Positions 17,966 to 26,098 of a DNA stretch of 64,000 nt are shown piece after piece. The DNA is taken from positions 62,001-126,000 of the forward strand of contig DAHXMI010000004.1 in assembly GCA_027365565.1 (NCBI GenBank). The letters are read 5' to 3'. The DNA comes from JAMCYG01 sp027365565 (GTDB lineage: Archaea; Micrarchaeota; Micrarchaeia; Micrarchaeales; Micrarchaeaceae). Position numbers and translations under genes: made by a program. Under the pieces are notes generated by a model that ran no database searches, was not told the origin of the DNA, and saw only the letters and a list, made by a program, of their open reading frames with translations. Position 1 is the first letter of the stretch, and every line of letters begins with the position of its first letter.

Positions 17966-18036
17966 GCTCCATCGTCTAGTGGTCAAGGACGACAGGCTCT
18001 GAACCTGTAAACCCCAGTTCGAATCTGGGTGGAGCT
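17966..18036 (+). tRNA. tRNA-Gln (CUG)
   Basis: The acceptor stem GCTCCAT pairs with GTGGAGC (one G-T). The anticodon stem ACAGG/CCTGT encloses CTCTGAA, giving anticodon CTG. The T arm CCCAG-TTCGAAT-CTGGG is perfect. The D arm resembles Glu/Gln tRNAs. No intron, CCA not encoded. Confidence 0.9.
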
Positions 18037-18146
18037 ACTTATACTTTGGTTGGGTCCGCTTCCGCATTCCGCGCTCTTGGATTGCAGGAGGTGCACGCAG
18101 CAAAAGCCCGTACTTATAACGGCATGGTTTTTTATATTCATAATGC

Positions 18147-18620
18147 ATGGTTAATTTAGGCGAGCAGATGGATACTGCAGTGGGACGGGCAGGCGGCACA
18201 AGCGTGCCGCGCAGGTCGGGACATGTAATCGTGTGCGGCTACGGTGGAGTTGGCCAGAACGTCATAGAGGTGCTCGCCGACAAGGGATTGCCCTTCGTTG
18301 TCGTGGACCTTGATCCCAACAGGATAAAAAGGGCAATGGAACTAGGCCATGACGCGGTGGATGGGGACGCCACGCAATCGAAGATACTCAAGCAGGCAGG
18401 CATAGAGCATGCGAAGGCGATCGCGATAGTGATGGACAATGACGCTAAGAACCTTTTCACGGTACTGACCGCGAGGAACCTCAACAGGAAGATATTCATA
18501 GCGACCAGGGCGAACGACGAGTTCGTCAGGGAGAAGCTCGTGGAGGCGGGCGCAGACTACATAGTGATGCCCCAGAGGTCCGCGAGCAAAGAGATTATCA
18601 GGGAGATAGTAGGACAGTGA
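18147..18620 (+). CDS. RCK (TrkA-N) domain protein, cytosolic
   Basis: The 157-residue protein is a single Rossmann-fold RCK domain: GYGGVGQNV dinucleotide loop after HVIVCG, VVDLDP at the end of strand 2, GDAT, and ATRAND. RCK domains bind NAD(H), ATP or ions and gate potassium channels and transporters. There is no membrane segment and no RCK-C domain. It is the first of three consecutive RCK genes (gaps 21 and 3 nt), so it likely assembles with the two membrane-bound partners. The start could also be ATG 18168. Confidence 0.87.
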   Translation: MVNLGEQMDTAVGRAGGTSVPRRSGHVIVCGYGGVGQNVIEVLADKGLPFVVVDLDPNRIKRAMELGHDAVDGDATQSKILKQAGIEHAKAIAIVMDNDAKNLFTVLTARNLNRKIFIATRANDEFVREKLVEAGADYIVMPQRSASKEIIREIVGQ

Positions 18621-18641
18621 ATACACTACAGCGGTGCATGA

Positions 18642-19418
18642 ATGGCTGACGGGCTGGAAAACGCTGAAGAGAGTTTTGCTTCTCGAGCCGTACCTCTCCT
18701 GATACTGAGCGTCATGGCCGTCGCGTTCCTCTCCTTCTCGGTGGTTTACAGCGTGTCCCATATCGCGTACGCGTCATTGTATTATACGCTCTCGGCCCTA
18801 TTCGATGCTGGCGGAGTAGGCGGATTTGACATGCAGCTTATCGGTTCGACTCCCCTTTTCAGCAGCGGGTTCTACGTGCTGTCCGCGATATCGCTGGCTG
18901 ACGGGGCGGTGAAGATCATCATAGTGAGCTTCCTGATAGCTTCGCTGCTGGATGTACTCACAGGACTTAACATAAGGTCCAGGATAGTTGCCAGGTCTGC
19001 CCGACGGATGAGGGGCCACGTGATAGTGTGCGGCTATTCTCCCCTAGGGGAGAAGATATGTGATGAGCTCGCCTCGAAGGGGAAGAGATTTGTTGTGGTA
19101 GACAAGGACAAAGCGAAGATCGAGGAGATAGAGAACAAGGGATATCCGTTCATAGAGGGCGACTTCGCAAACAAGCTGACACTCAAGGGCGCTTCGATAG
19201 ACAACGCAGAGGAGATTGTGTTCACTACCGAGAATGACTTCGACAACATGCTCGGTATCGTAACGGCGAGGAACCTGAGCAAGACCGTAAAGGTCGTGTC
19301 CAGGGCAAAGGAGGAGGCGGCGAGGGCCAGCATGCACAATGCAGGGGCCAACCTGTGCGTAGTGCCCGAGCTGCTTGCGGGGCTGGAAATAGGCGAGATG
19401 GTGGCCTCGAAGGTGTGA
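18642..19418 (+). CDS. Two-helix membrane protein with RCK domain (ion-channel-like)
   Basis: The 258-residue protein has two membrane helices (about 16-42 and 75-103) flanking a hydrophobic loop, then an RCK Rossmann domain from about 120 (HVIVCGYSPLGEKI, VVDKDK, GDFANK). The layout is that of a 2TM-RCK potassium channel such as MthK. However, the segment between the helices (YTLSALFDAGGVGGFD) lacks the TVGYGD selectivity filter; AGGVGGFD is the closest stretch. It may be a diverged channel, a non-potassium channel, or a regulatory subunit. Confidence 0.75.
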   Translation: MADGLENAEESFASRAVPLLILSVMAVAFLSFSVVYSVSHIAYASLYYTLSALFDAGGVGGFDMQLIGSTPLFSSGFYVLSAISLADGAVKIIIVSFLIASLLDVLTGLNIRSRIVARSARRMRGHVIVCGYSPLGEKICDELASKGKRFVVVDKDKAKIEEIENKGYPFIEGDFANKLTLKGASIDNAEEIVFTTENDFDNMLGIVTARNLSKTVKVVSRAKEEAARASMHNAGANLCVVPELLAGLEIGEMVASKV

Positions 19419-19421
19419 CAT

Positions 19422-20153
19422 ATGGAGAACGGAAGAAGGAAATACATCATACTCCCATTCATGGCAGGGATACTGTACGTTACGTCCGTCATACTCACCA
19501 TCTACGCAGGCGTCAACCCGATCATCGCGCTGCTTTGGAATGCGATGGCCTCGTTGCAGGTGTATTACTCGGAGCTGCTGCCGTTTGCGGCCGCGACCAA
19601 ACCGCTGATAGTGCTAGTCAATGTGATAGACGTCGTGGTGTTCGCATTCATAGCTTTGTTCCTTGCCACCGAGTTCCTTGCATTCATAAGGAGCATAGAT
19701 CTCAGGGAGAGGTTCGCGCTGAGGAAGATCAGGTCAATGAAGGACCATGTCATACTTGTGCCGTACAACGGCTTTGCGGGTGTGCTGATCAAGGATCTGC
19801 GCGCCGCGGGATACAAGGATATGGCAGTCATAACCGAGAGCCACAGGTACGCGCACGAGCTCAGCAAACAGGGCGTATTGGCAGTCATAGGCAAGACCGG
19901 CGCGGCAGAGGCGTTTATGCTCGCCGGGGCCGCGAAGGCGAAGTTCATTGTTGCGTGCGGCGAAGCGGACCTCGACAACGCGCTCATCTCAGTTACGGCC
20001 AAGTCAGTAAACAGCAAGCTTAAGGTAATATCAAGGGTGAATAAGCGCGAGAACATACCTAAGCTCAGCATGGCAGGCTCTTACATGACAGTGCTGCCTG
20101 AGATAGAGGCGGGCAGGATAATAGGAGGGGAGCTGCTTAAGAGGATGGTCTGA
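19422..20153 (+). CDS. Membrane protein with degenerate RCK domain
   Basis: The 243-residue protein has membrane helices at about 10-30 and 65-88 with a non-conserved loop between, then an RCK-like domain (HVILVPYNGFAGVLI, VITESH, GKTGAAEAF). The dinucleotide loop reads PYNGFAG instead of GxGxxG and the acidic end of strand 2 is changed to TES, so nucleotide binding is probably altered or lost. No selectivity filter is visible. It follows the 2TM-RCK gene by 3 nt and is likely its heteromeric partner. Confidence 0.7.
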   Translation: MENGRRKYIILPFMAGILYVTSVILTIYAGVNPIIALLWNAMASLQVYYSELLPFAAATKPLIVLVNVIDVVVFAFIALFLATEFLAFIRSIDLRERFALRKIRSMKDHVILVPYNGFAGVLIKDLRAAGYKDMAVITESHRYAHELSKQGVLAVIGKTGAAEAFMLAGAAKAKFIVACGEADLDNALISVTAKSVNSKLKVISRVNKRENIPKLSMAGSYMTVLPEIEAGRIIGGELLKRMV

Positions 20154-20174
20154 GCCCCCCGTCCGCGGTGCGCA

Positions 20175-20831
20175 TCAGCTCGATGCCGCAATCCTGGAGA
20201 ATAGCTTCTCTGCTAACAGGCTCGGAATCGTGCCGTTCAGGCCGCTGTAACCGTCCTCAGCCACAAAGATTGTATAGTTGCCGTACGTGAACAGCGTGGT
20301 GTACTGGAATATCGGGAACTCCTCGGAGTACTTCGATACTGCAGAGAGGTTGAACACCGCCACGTCATAAATATTATACATGGTGACGTTATGGCCTCCG
20401 CTCTGGTAATTGAATGACTTCTGGTAGCTGTACTGGCTGGCAAGTGAGTTAGGCGTGTAAGTATTGGAAAAGTTAAGCAGCAGGAAGTCCTTTTCTATGC
20501 TCAACGCCGAGGAGGGGCTGTTTGCCGTGTATATTATTGAGGTTATGAACTGCGGATAGCTCGTATACTTCACGTCTGATGAGGCATTGAACTCCGACAC
20601 CATGATGCTCTTGTATCCCTCACTGCTGAAATAGCCGGTCAGGCTGGTGTTGGTGCTGTTCATTATCGCGTAGCTGGCCTGTGGTACCAACGCCTTTACG
20701 TCCCCAAGCGTGATGTTCTGCAGAGGATGGCTGCGGAGCGCACCGTAGGCATAAGCGATTGTGAGGAGCACGGCGGCTACCAGCACCGCTGATATGATGT
20801 ATACTGCTATAGTCTTATTGCGGTTCGTCAT
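20175..20831 (-). CDS. Membrane-anchored exported protein, unknown
   Basis: I do not recognise this 218-residue protein. It has one N-terminal membrane helix (about 8-30) after a basic start, then an extracellular part rich in Ser, Asn, Tyr and Thr with at least seven N-x-S/T sequons, as for a glycosylated surface protein. It is last in a three-gene operon, 12 nt after a protein of the same design. The two are similar in size and layout of the outside domain and may be distant paralogues. Confidence 0.6.
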   Translation of the reverse strand: MTNRNKTIAVYIISAVLVAAVLLTIAYAYGALRSHPLQNITLGDVKALVPQASYAIMNSTNTSLTGYFSSEGYKSIMVSEFNASSDVKYTSYPQFITSIIYTANSPSSALSIEKDFLLLNFSNTYTPNSLASQYSYQKSFNYQSGGHNVTMYNIYDVAVFNLSAVSKYSEEFPIFQYTTLFTYGNYTIFVAEDGYSGLNGTIPSLLAEKLFSRIAASS

Positions 20832-20843
20832 GCGGATCAGTTA

Positions 20844-21776
20844 TTATTTCTGCAGGAGCGAGTAATAATTCTTCGCCTCTGCTATCGAATAGCTGTCGTT
20901 CATCTTTCCCTTCACGCCATATGTTATCATCGATGCGTAGAAGTTCTTGTACGAGAAGAACGCGCCGTAGTACTGCATCCCATATACCGTGGCGTTGGCC
21001 AGGTAGAGCTTGAACGTCGAGTTGGATTCTGCGATAGACACCTTCTCGGTAGGTCCGAGGCATCCGCAGTCCGTATGGTAGAGCGCTGCTGCGACAGCCG
21101 CCTGCGGACTCTGGAGCACTGATGCGTGTTCCAAGAACATCACTGGATAAGTGTAGTTCGAATAACTGGAAGGTATAGGAATGGTCTGGTTCAACGGCAC
21201 CAACGCGTTGGATTCCAGGTAGTTTGCGGTGAACGGTACGCCGTATTCCCTGTTGAATATGTAGTACATGTTGGTCGAGTTTGTAAGATTGTACTTCACG
21301 GTCAGGTTCTGTGTGAATATACCCAGAGAATCGTTCACATAATACATGCCGAGAGAGTTGGAGTTCGGCAGCATCTGTATTAATGCGTTGGAGCTAAGTA
21401 TGTTCGCGACCTTCGATATGCTGCTGGCATTTATTGGCAGCGTAGTATTGGCAGGTGCGTTCGAAGTCGATATAGTGGTCGGAGCGCTGGATGTCGAGAC
21501 TGAGGTAGTCGCGGTCGAAGGCGTGCCCGGTATGTTGAATCCGTATATCGTTAGGTATGCTATTATGCCGAGTATTATCGCCACTATGACTACTGCAGAA
21601 ACTATCGTCTTTGCGTGCACACCCCCTTTCGGCTGCGGTTCAGCCTTGTAATTCGGGCTCTGTCCCTGTCCAGGGGCCTGTCCGGGGTCTGCTCCAGACA
21701 TTAGACCTGGCGGGAATGCACTCTTTCCCGGCTGGAGTATGTTATCCATGCCGCTTGGGCCTTGTGGTAAATCCAT
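20844..21776 (-). CDS. Membrane-anchored exported protein with cytoplasmic Pro/Gly-rich tail
   Basis: The 310-residue protein has a Pro/Gly/Gln-rich cytoplasmic N-terminus (1-52), one membrane helix (about 55-80), a Thr/Ser linker (about 85-115) and an extracellular domain with many N-x-S/T sequons and a CGC cysteine pair near residue 245. No known family is recognised. It lies 25 nt after the Hint-domain gene and 12 nt before the other exported protein. Surface location is inferred from topology. Confidence 0.6.
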   Translation of the reverse strand: MDLPQGPSGMDNILQPGKSAFPPGLMSGADPGQAPGQGQSPNYKAEPQPKGGVHAKTIVSAVVIVAIILGIIAYLTIYGFNIPGTPSTATTSVSTSSAPTTISTSNAPANTTLPINASSISKVANILSSNALIQMLPNSNSLGMYYVNDSLGIFTQNLTVKYNLTNSTNMYYIFNREYGVPFTANYLESNALVPLNQTIPIPSSYSNYTYPVMFLEHASVLQSPQAAVAAALYHTDCGCLGPTEKVSIAESNSTFKLYLANATVYGMQYYGAFFSYKNFYASMITYGVKGKMNDSYSIAEAKNYYSLLQK

Positions 21777-21801
21777 TTTATCACGTCAAACGTAACTTGT
21801 G

Positions 21802-23865
21802 TCAAGTGAGGACGTAACCGTTCCCTATGAAGCTGTATCCTGGGGATGTTATCACGTCATATAGCCTGAATGCACCCATCTTGCCAGTCTTGACCTGGAG
21901 TGCTGTCACAGGCACGTTGAGCCCGGTCAGCGGGTCGTACAGCGTGTCACCCACTTTCATATTGGCTGCATTCTGCATCGTGCCGTTTATTTCGAGGTAC
22001 TCGCCACCGTCCACTATGAGTTGGCCGTTGTTTATTATTATCTCATTGTTGGTCGGCCTCGGATATATGCCTGAAACCGCTATTGGCGCGACCGATTTGG
22101 TATTGATATTGTAACCCAGTATTATCTGTCCGGGCTTCAGATTTGATATTTGGGTGGCTACTCCATTCAACCCGTACACGTACGTTGCGCCTCCTGTGGA
22201 GCTGCAGGTGTCGGTAACCTTGTCTATCAGGTAGCCGTCAGCAATGAAGTTGTTGTTGGGTACGGCAAGGAAATCGTACACCGTATGGCCGCTCTGCAGC
22301 GTCTTCGCGCTTATCGATGTTATCTCTACGCTTTTGTTCAGCAGCGGATCGAAGAGCGTGTCGCCCAACTTCGCGGAGCCTGCAGGCTGCCACTGGCCGT
22401 TTATGAACATGATCTCATTTTTGTCTACGCTGAGGTTGCCATTGAAGGTGTACTGGCTTGTCGTGTTGTGCTGGTATACTGCCACAACTACCGAGGGAGT
22501 CAGCTTACCTGTCTTGGTGTTATACGAAAGTATTACCGTGCCCGTCCTGATGCTTGATGCGTTGGCGATCCCACTGTTGGGGAGCGACACCTGCGCGTTG
22601 CCGTAGACCGAGCATCCTCCATCGGAGCTCACAGTAGTCGATGTTGTCTTGGTTGTCGAAGTGGTTGACTGGGTCGTAGTGGATGTGGTTGTAGTGGACG
22701 TGGTCGTAGTGGTTGATGTAGTGGTCGTAGTGGATGTGGTTGTAGTGGACGTGGTCGTAGTGGTTGATGTAGTGGTCGTAGTGGATGTGGTTGTAGTGGA
22801 CGTGGTGGTGGATGTGGTGGTGGAGGTTGTCGTGGTGGATGTTGTTGTTGAGGTTGTAGTGGACGTGGTGGTGGATGTGGTGGTGGAGGTTGTCGTGGTG
22901 GATGTTGTTGTTGAGGTTGTAGTGGACGTGGTGGTGGATGTGGTGGTGGAGGTTGTAGTGGACGTGGTGGTAGAGGTTGTCGTGGAGGTCGTGGTGGAGG
23001 TTGTCGTGGAAGTGGAGGTGGACGTTGTCGATGTTGACGTAGATGAGACCAGTATGGTAGTTGTTACTGGTATGAACGTGAACGTGGCCGTTAAGGTGGC
23101 GTTGCCCAGGCTGTCCAATATGGTATTCTGCGCGTTGGGGTTCTGCAGCGTCGAAGGCGAGTTGACCGTCCAAGAATTGAACCTGTATCCGCCTGGCGGT
23201 ATCGCATATAAGCTGTGGTTGCCCTGCCTGAGCAGAATCGAGGTTGAATTGTGGTATATTGAGCCGTTAATCGAAACAGAGCCGGTCGGCGGGCTTGTAA
23301 CTACTTTCAATAGGTACAGGTTGTACGACAGCTCTTGAAGGGTTTGCACTGATGAGCCGGTAGAGGTATAGGACTGTGCAGCGCACGTTGATGAGGATGC
23401 ACCGCTGCACACCTGATAGCTTATTCCGAAAGACGTGGAGAATTCGGTGCCGCTCTGCGCAGTTATGTTTGGTATCTCTGCCCTGCATATGACAGGCGTA
23501 CCGGTTGGTGCGAACGTAGGCGTACAGTTGCCTAGATAGTGCGAGGTCGCCGATGATCCTGGTCCACTAGTCACGGTAACATTCATCGAGTTTGCGGTGA
23601 AAAGCATGCCCGTGCCTAGATCGTTGGTGAAAATAATGGTGAATTTCGGCGTGGCCACTGAATTATATGATAGTATGCTCTGCGCGCACGGGAACGAAGG
23701 CTGGATGTTGCAAGATGCTGGCAGATAGGTTGAAGGCCTGTTTAGGTACGATGCGAGGAATATTACGCCGAGGAAAACAGCTATTATTATGAGTACCCAT
23801 GCATACGTTACTATGAATTCCAAGGCTGACTGCTGTCGCTTCGAGTGAGCCTTACTTTTGAACAT
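21802..23865 (-). CDS. Prepilin-like protein with Thr/Ser stalk and two C-terminal Hint-like domains
   Basis: A 687-residue protein. The basic KAHSKRQQ start and the hydrophobic helix SALEFIVTYAWVLIIIAVFL (about 13-40) form a class III prepilin signal. A beta-rich domain (about 45-270) includes a PPGGYRFNSWTVN segment typical of surface repeat proteins. A Thr/Ser low-complexity stalk follows (about 275-415). Two tandem Hint-like (hedgehog/intein) modules end the protein (about 420-555 and 555-687). Each shows the pattern: Cys, strand, I-x-x-G-x-V/I-I-L-x-Y-N, then a NGQW-x-x-A or NGTMQNA-x-x-x-x-GDTL-x-DPL step, then a V/L-YD-x-x-x-x-P-x-x-x-F-I-x-x-GY end. The usual block B His and the terminal His-Asn of inteins are missing, so splicing is unlikely. 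A TATA box (about 23890-23901) precedes ATG 23865. Confidence 0.75.
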   Translation of the reverse strand: MFKSKAHSKRQQSALEFIVTYAWVLIIIAVFLGVIFLASYLNRPSTYLPASCNIQPSFPCAQSILSYNSVATPKFTIIFTNDLGTGMLFTANSMNVTVTSGPGSSATSHYLGNCTPTFAPTGTPVICRAEIPNITAQSGTEFSTSFGISYQVCSGASSSTCAAQSYTSTGSSVQTLQELSYNLYLLKVVTSPPTGSVSINGSIYHNSTSILLRQGNHSLYAIPPGGYRFNSWTVNSPSTLQNPNAQNTILDSLGNATLTATFTFIPVTTTILVSSTSTSTTSTSTSTTTSTTTSTTTSTTTSTTTSTTTSTTTSTTTSTTTSTTTTSTTTSTTTSTTTSTTTSTTTTSTTTSTTTSTTTTSTTTTTSTTTTTSTTTTSTTTTTSTTTTTSTTTTSTTTQSTTSTTKTTSTTVSSDGGCSVYGNAQVSLPNSGIANASSIRTGTVILSYNTKTGKLTPSVVVAVYQHNTTSQYTFNGNLSVDKNEIMFINGQWQPAGSAKLGDTLFDPLLNKSVEITSISAKTLQSGHTVYDFLAVPNNNFIADGYLIDKVTDTCSSTGGATYVYGLNGVATQISNLKPGQIILGYNINTKSVAPIAVSGIYPRPTNNEIIINNGQLIVDGGEYLEINGTMQNAANMKVGDTLYDPLTGLNVPVTALQVKTGKMGAFRLYDVITSPGYSFIGNGYVLT
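22679..23030 (-). repeat. Tandem repeats encoding Thr/Ser stalk
   Basis: Within the Hint-protein gene two higher-order repeats are visible. A 51-bp unit starts at 22679, 22730 and 22781 (last one partial). A 63-bp unit starts at 22805, 22868 and 22931 (last one partial). Both are built from a Thr-Thr-Ser-type codon core and keep the reading frame, so copy number could vary between strains and change stalk length. Confidence 0.85.
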
Positions 23866-23976
23866 CGAATCATTTATAGGTTGTATAGATATTAATATAA
23901 AACTGTCTTAGGCTCATGTAAGAGATAAAAAGGAGGAGAAACCATTAAAAAGCGCAGAAAACAGAGAAGGGCTTCC

Positions 23977-24849
23977 ATGAACAAGATTGTTGCATTTCTG
24001 AGGCTTACAAGGATAGAGCATAGCCTTATGCTCGTGATAGCGGTGCTCGCGGCGGAGCTGATAGCGGGAGGGCTGCCAGGGTACTTCGTGCTAGCCATGA
24101 GTATGGTAACGCCTATTTTCGTGAGCATGGCCTCTTTTGCGATAAACGATTACTTCGATCTCGAGACAGATAGGGAGAACAGGCATAATGAGAGGCCGCT
24201 CGTTTCCGGAGCGATAAGCAAGAGAGGGGCGCTCTACATAACCGGTGCCACGCTGGTCATTGGCATCACGGCAAGCGCGTTCATAAACGCGTACGCGTTC
24301 GTAATCGCGCTCATGTTCGGGATTCTCGCGATGCTTTACAGTTACAAGATGAAGGACATGGTGCTGGTCGGCAACGCGTACATAGCACTTTCGATGGTAA
24401 TACCGTTCATATACGGCAGCTTTGTGGTATCTGACAGCCTCGGCGCGAACATGATTCTCATATGCTTCATAATATTCTTGAGCGGACTGGCAAGGGAAAT
24501 GCATGGTATGATGAGGGACTTCAGAGGCGACATGCGTGTCAGGCATTCCAGGAACGTGGTGTACTACTTAGGCATGCGAAGGACGGGTCTCCTCGCCTTC
24601 CTTTTATACATAGAGGCAGTGGTGCTCAGCATCGCGCTGTTCTTCATGTATTCGCCTTTCGCGTACAACCTGGTGTACGCGGCGCCGATAGCTGTAGTGG
24701 ATGCGCTGCTCATATATGTGGGCGCAAGCATGACAAGGAAGAGGATAAGCGCACAGGAATTCTCGCTTGGCAGGAACCTGAGCCTGGCGTCGATGGGAGT
24801 GGCGCTGCTCGTGTTCCTGGTATCAGCAGCCGTGTACATACACATATGA
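23977..24849 (+). CDS. UbiA-family prenyltransferase, likely GGGP geranylgeranyltransferase
   Basis: The 290-residue protein has about eight to nine membrane helices. The first Asp-rich motif is NDYFDLETDRENR (about 58-70) and the second is REMHGMMRDFRGDMRVR (about 172-188), both needed for Mg-prenyl diphosphate binding in the UbiA superfamily. In archaea the main member (digeranylgeranylglyceryl phosphate synthase) attaches the second C20 chain in membrane ether lipid synthesis; that is the likely role, though a quinone prenyltransferase cannot be excluded because the window also encodes succinate dehydrogenase. A TATA-like CATTAAAAAG at about 23942-23951 fits a near-leaderless start. Confidence 0.85.
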   Translation: MNKIVAFLRLTRIEHSLMLVIAVLAAELIAGGLPGYFVLAMSMVTPIFVSMASFAINDYFDLETDRENRHNERPLVSGAISKRGALYITGATLVIGITASAFINAYAFVIALMFGILAMLYSYKMKDMVLVGNAYIALSMVIPFIYGSFVVSDSLGANMILICFIIFLSGLAREMHGMMRDFRGDMRVRHSRNVVYYLGMRRTGLLAFLLYIEAVVLSIALFFMYSPFAYNLVYAAPIAVVDALLIYVGASMTRKRISAQEFSLGRNLSLASMGVALLVFLVSAAVYIHI

Positions 24850-24900
24850 ACAGCATATGGATGTACGCGCACGGATGCGGCGTGTCTTCGAAGTTAAGGA

Positions 24901-25665
24901 TTAGGATTTCTTTTCCTCTCCGCTTTCGGGATCGGAGCTTTTCCCTTCCGCTTTCTCTTCCGGTTTCGTTTCCGGCTTTGCCGCAGCGGCCACTTCGGCC
25001 GGCTGGGCTGCCGGCTCCTCCTCCTGCATGCGCGCGGGCCTCGGAGCAGAGGCATCCATCCTCGCCTCGAAGTCTGATATCTTGTACGTGAACTCTTCGT
25101 CGGCCTTTATCGCGCCCTTCGCCTTGAGTGTTTCCCTTGCGAGGAGGTAGTAGATGAACGCGAGCGACCTCCTTCCGCGGTTGTTCGCAGGTATGATCAG
25201 GTCCACGTACTTTATCAGGTTGTCCGTGTCGCAGAGCGCTATTATCGGGATGTTGACCTTGCTCGCCTCCTTGACGGCCTGCTTCTCGTTCCTGGTGTCG
25301 CTTATGAGTATGAGCTTCGGCTCCTGGAAGTCTTCCCTGTTCGGGTTTGTGAATACTCCGGGCTTGACCCTCCCGCGCATGAATCCTGCGCCTATTATCT
25401 GGGCGAGCTTCTCGGCCGCTGCCACCGCGTATATCCTCGATGCTGTCACGACTATGTCCTTCGGGTCGTACTTCGCAATCATGTTGGCGGCCAGCCTTAT
25501 GCGGCTGTCTATCGTCTTCAGGTCGAGCAGGTAGAGTCCGTCGTCCCTCGTCTTGTATATGAACCTCTTCATCCCCTGCATCTTGGACTTAGACGCGATG
25601 TGTATGCCAACCTCGAGGTACTCGTTCTGGTTGGCAAGCAGCTGTTGCTCTTCTTCAGTCATCAT
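24901..25665 (-). CDS. rps2: Ribosomal protein uS2
   Basis: The first 200 residues match archaeal uS2 (YIYKTRDDGLYLLDLKTID, VVTASRIYAVAAAEKLAQ, GRVKPGVFTNP, PIIALCDTDNL-x-x-VDLIIPANN). uS2 sits on the small-subunit head-body junction. The last 50 residues form an Ala/Glu/Lys/Pro-rich tail absent from many homologues. It ends the rpoD-L18e-L13-S9-rpoN-S2 block and is probably co-transcribed with tRNA-Pro just upstream (28 nt). Confidence 0.95.
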   Translation of the reverse strand: MMTEEEQQLLANQNEYLEVGIHIASKSKMQGMKRFIYKTRDDGLYLLDLKTIDSRIRLAANMIAKYDPKDIVVTASRIYAVAAAEKLAQIIGAGFMRGRVKPGVFTNPNREDFQEPKLILISDTRNEKQAVKEASKVNIPIIALCDTDNLIKYVDLIIPANNRGRRSLAFIYYLLARETLKAKGAIKADEEFTYKISDFEARMDASAPRPARMQEEEPAAQPAEVAAAAKPETKPEEKAEGKSSDPESGEEKKS

Positions 25666-25693
25666 TCAACACCGTGATATTTTCGATTTCATG

Positions 25694-25793
25694 TGGGGCC
25701 GCCGAGATTTTCAGGCGAGCCTTTTTTTCAGCCTTTTGAACTCGGGTCGCTACCACCCCAAGGTAGAAGCCTACCAAGCTAGCAGACGGCCCC
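25694..25793 (-). tRNA. tRNA-Pro (GGG) with T-loop insertion, probable intron
   Basis: On the minus strand the acceptor stem GGGGCCG pairs with CGGCCCC, discriminator A at 25694. The anticodon stem CTACC/GGTAG encloses TTGGGGT, giving anticodon GGG. The T stem CCGAG/CTCGG is intact, but 34 nt lie between its strands instead of 7. Removing 27 nt that can fold through AGGC/GCCT (within about 25706-25735) restores the standard loop TTCAAAT. This is best read as a non-canonical archaeal tRNA intron in the T-loop. The D stem has one mismatch at 10-25. It sits between rpoN and rps2; an open frame across it is spurious. Confidence 0.82.
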
Positions 25794-25863
25794 GCATGCA
25801 TTATTTTGTCATCAACCTTTAAATTAATTAACGCCTCCCGCACGCTTATTTCTTACTTGCTTC

Positions 25864-26064
25864 CTACTTCCTTCCGAACTTTATTATCTCGTCTATCAGC
25901 TCAACGTTGCCGATGAACATACGTCTGCAGCAGTAGCGCTTAACTCCAAGGGCGTCCAGCACCTTGCCGGAGTCCTCGTGCTCCTGGTTGACCCTGCGGT
26001 CGTACTCCTCCCACTTGTCCGCGACTACTGCGCCGCACGTGAAGCACCTTACCGGAATCATCAT
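25864..26064 (-). CDS. rpoN: DNA-directed RNA polymerase subunit N (Rpb10)
   Basis: The 66-residue protein matches Rpb10: PVRCFTCG near the start, then YCCRRMF, giving the CxxC...CC zinc site, and an ending helix. It helps assemble the RpoD/RpoL platform of archaeal RNA polymerase. It lies between S9 and tRNA-Pro, the conserved archaeal order. Confidence 0.96.
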   Translation of the reverse strand: MMIPVRCFTCGAVVADKWEEYDRRVNQEHEDSGKVLDALGVKRYCCRRMFIGNVELIDEIIKFGRK

Positions 26065-26098
26065 TTCATCACACCTACGTCAGAGTTAGCATTATCCA

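Noticed and set aside
22679..23030. Possible CRISPR array because of regular repeats
   Set aside because: Repeats are contiguous in-frame coding units with no spacers and no cas genes nearby.
21802..23160. Intein inserted in a host protein
   Set aside because: The Hint-like modules lack the terminal His-Asn and an extein after them; the second ends at the stop codon, so protein splicing is unlikely.
22649..23338. Long plus-strand frame encoding a Val/Asp repeat protein
   Set aside because: It is the antisense of the Thr/Ser repeat stalk; the repeat simply lacks stops in this frame.
25655..25843. Minus-strand frame of 62 codons in front of rps2, considered as RpoK or a small protein
   Set aside because: It overlaps the complete tRNA-Pro gene and shows no RpoK motifs.
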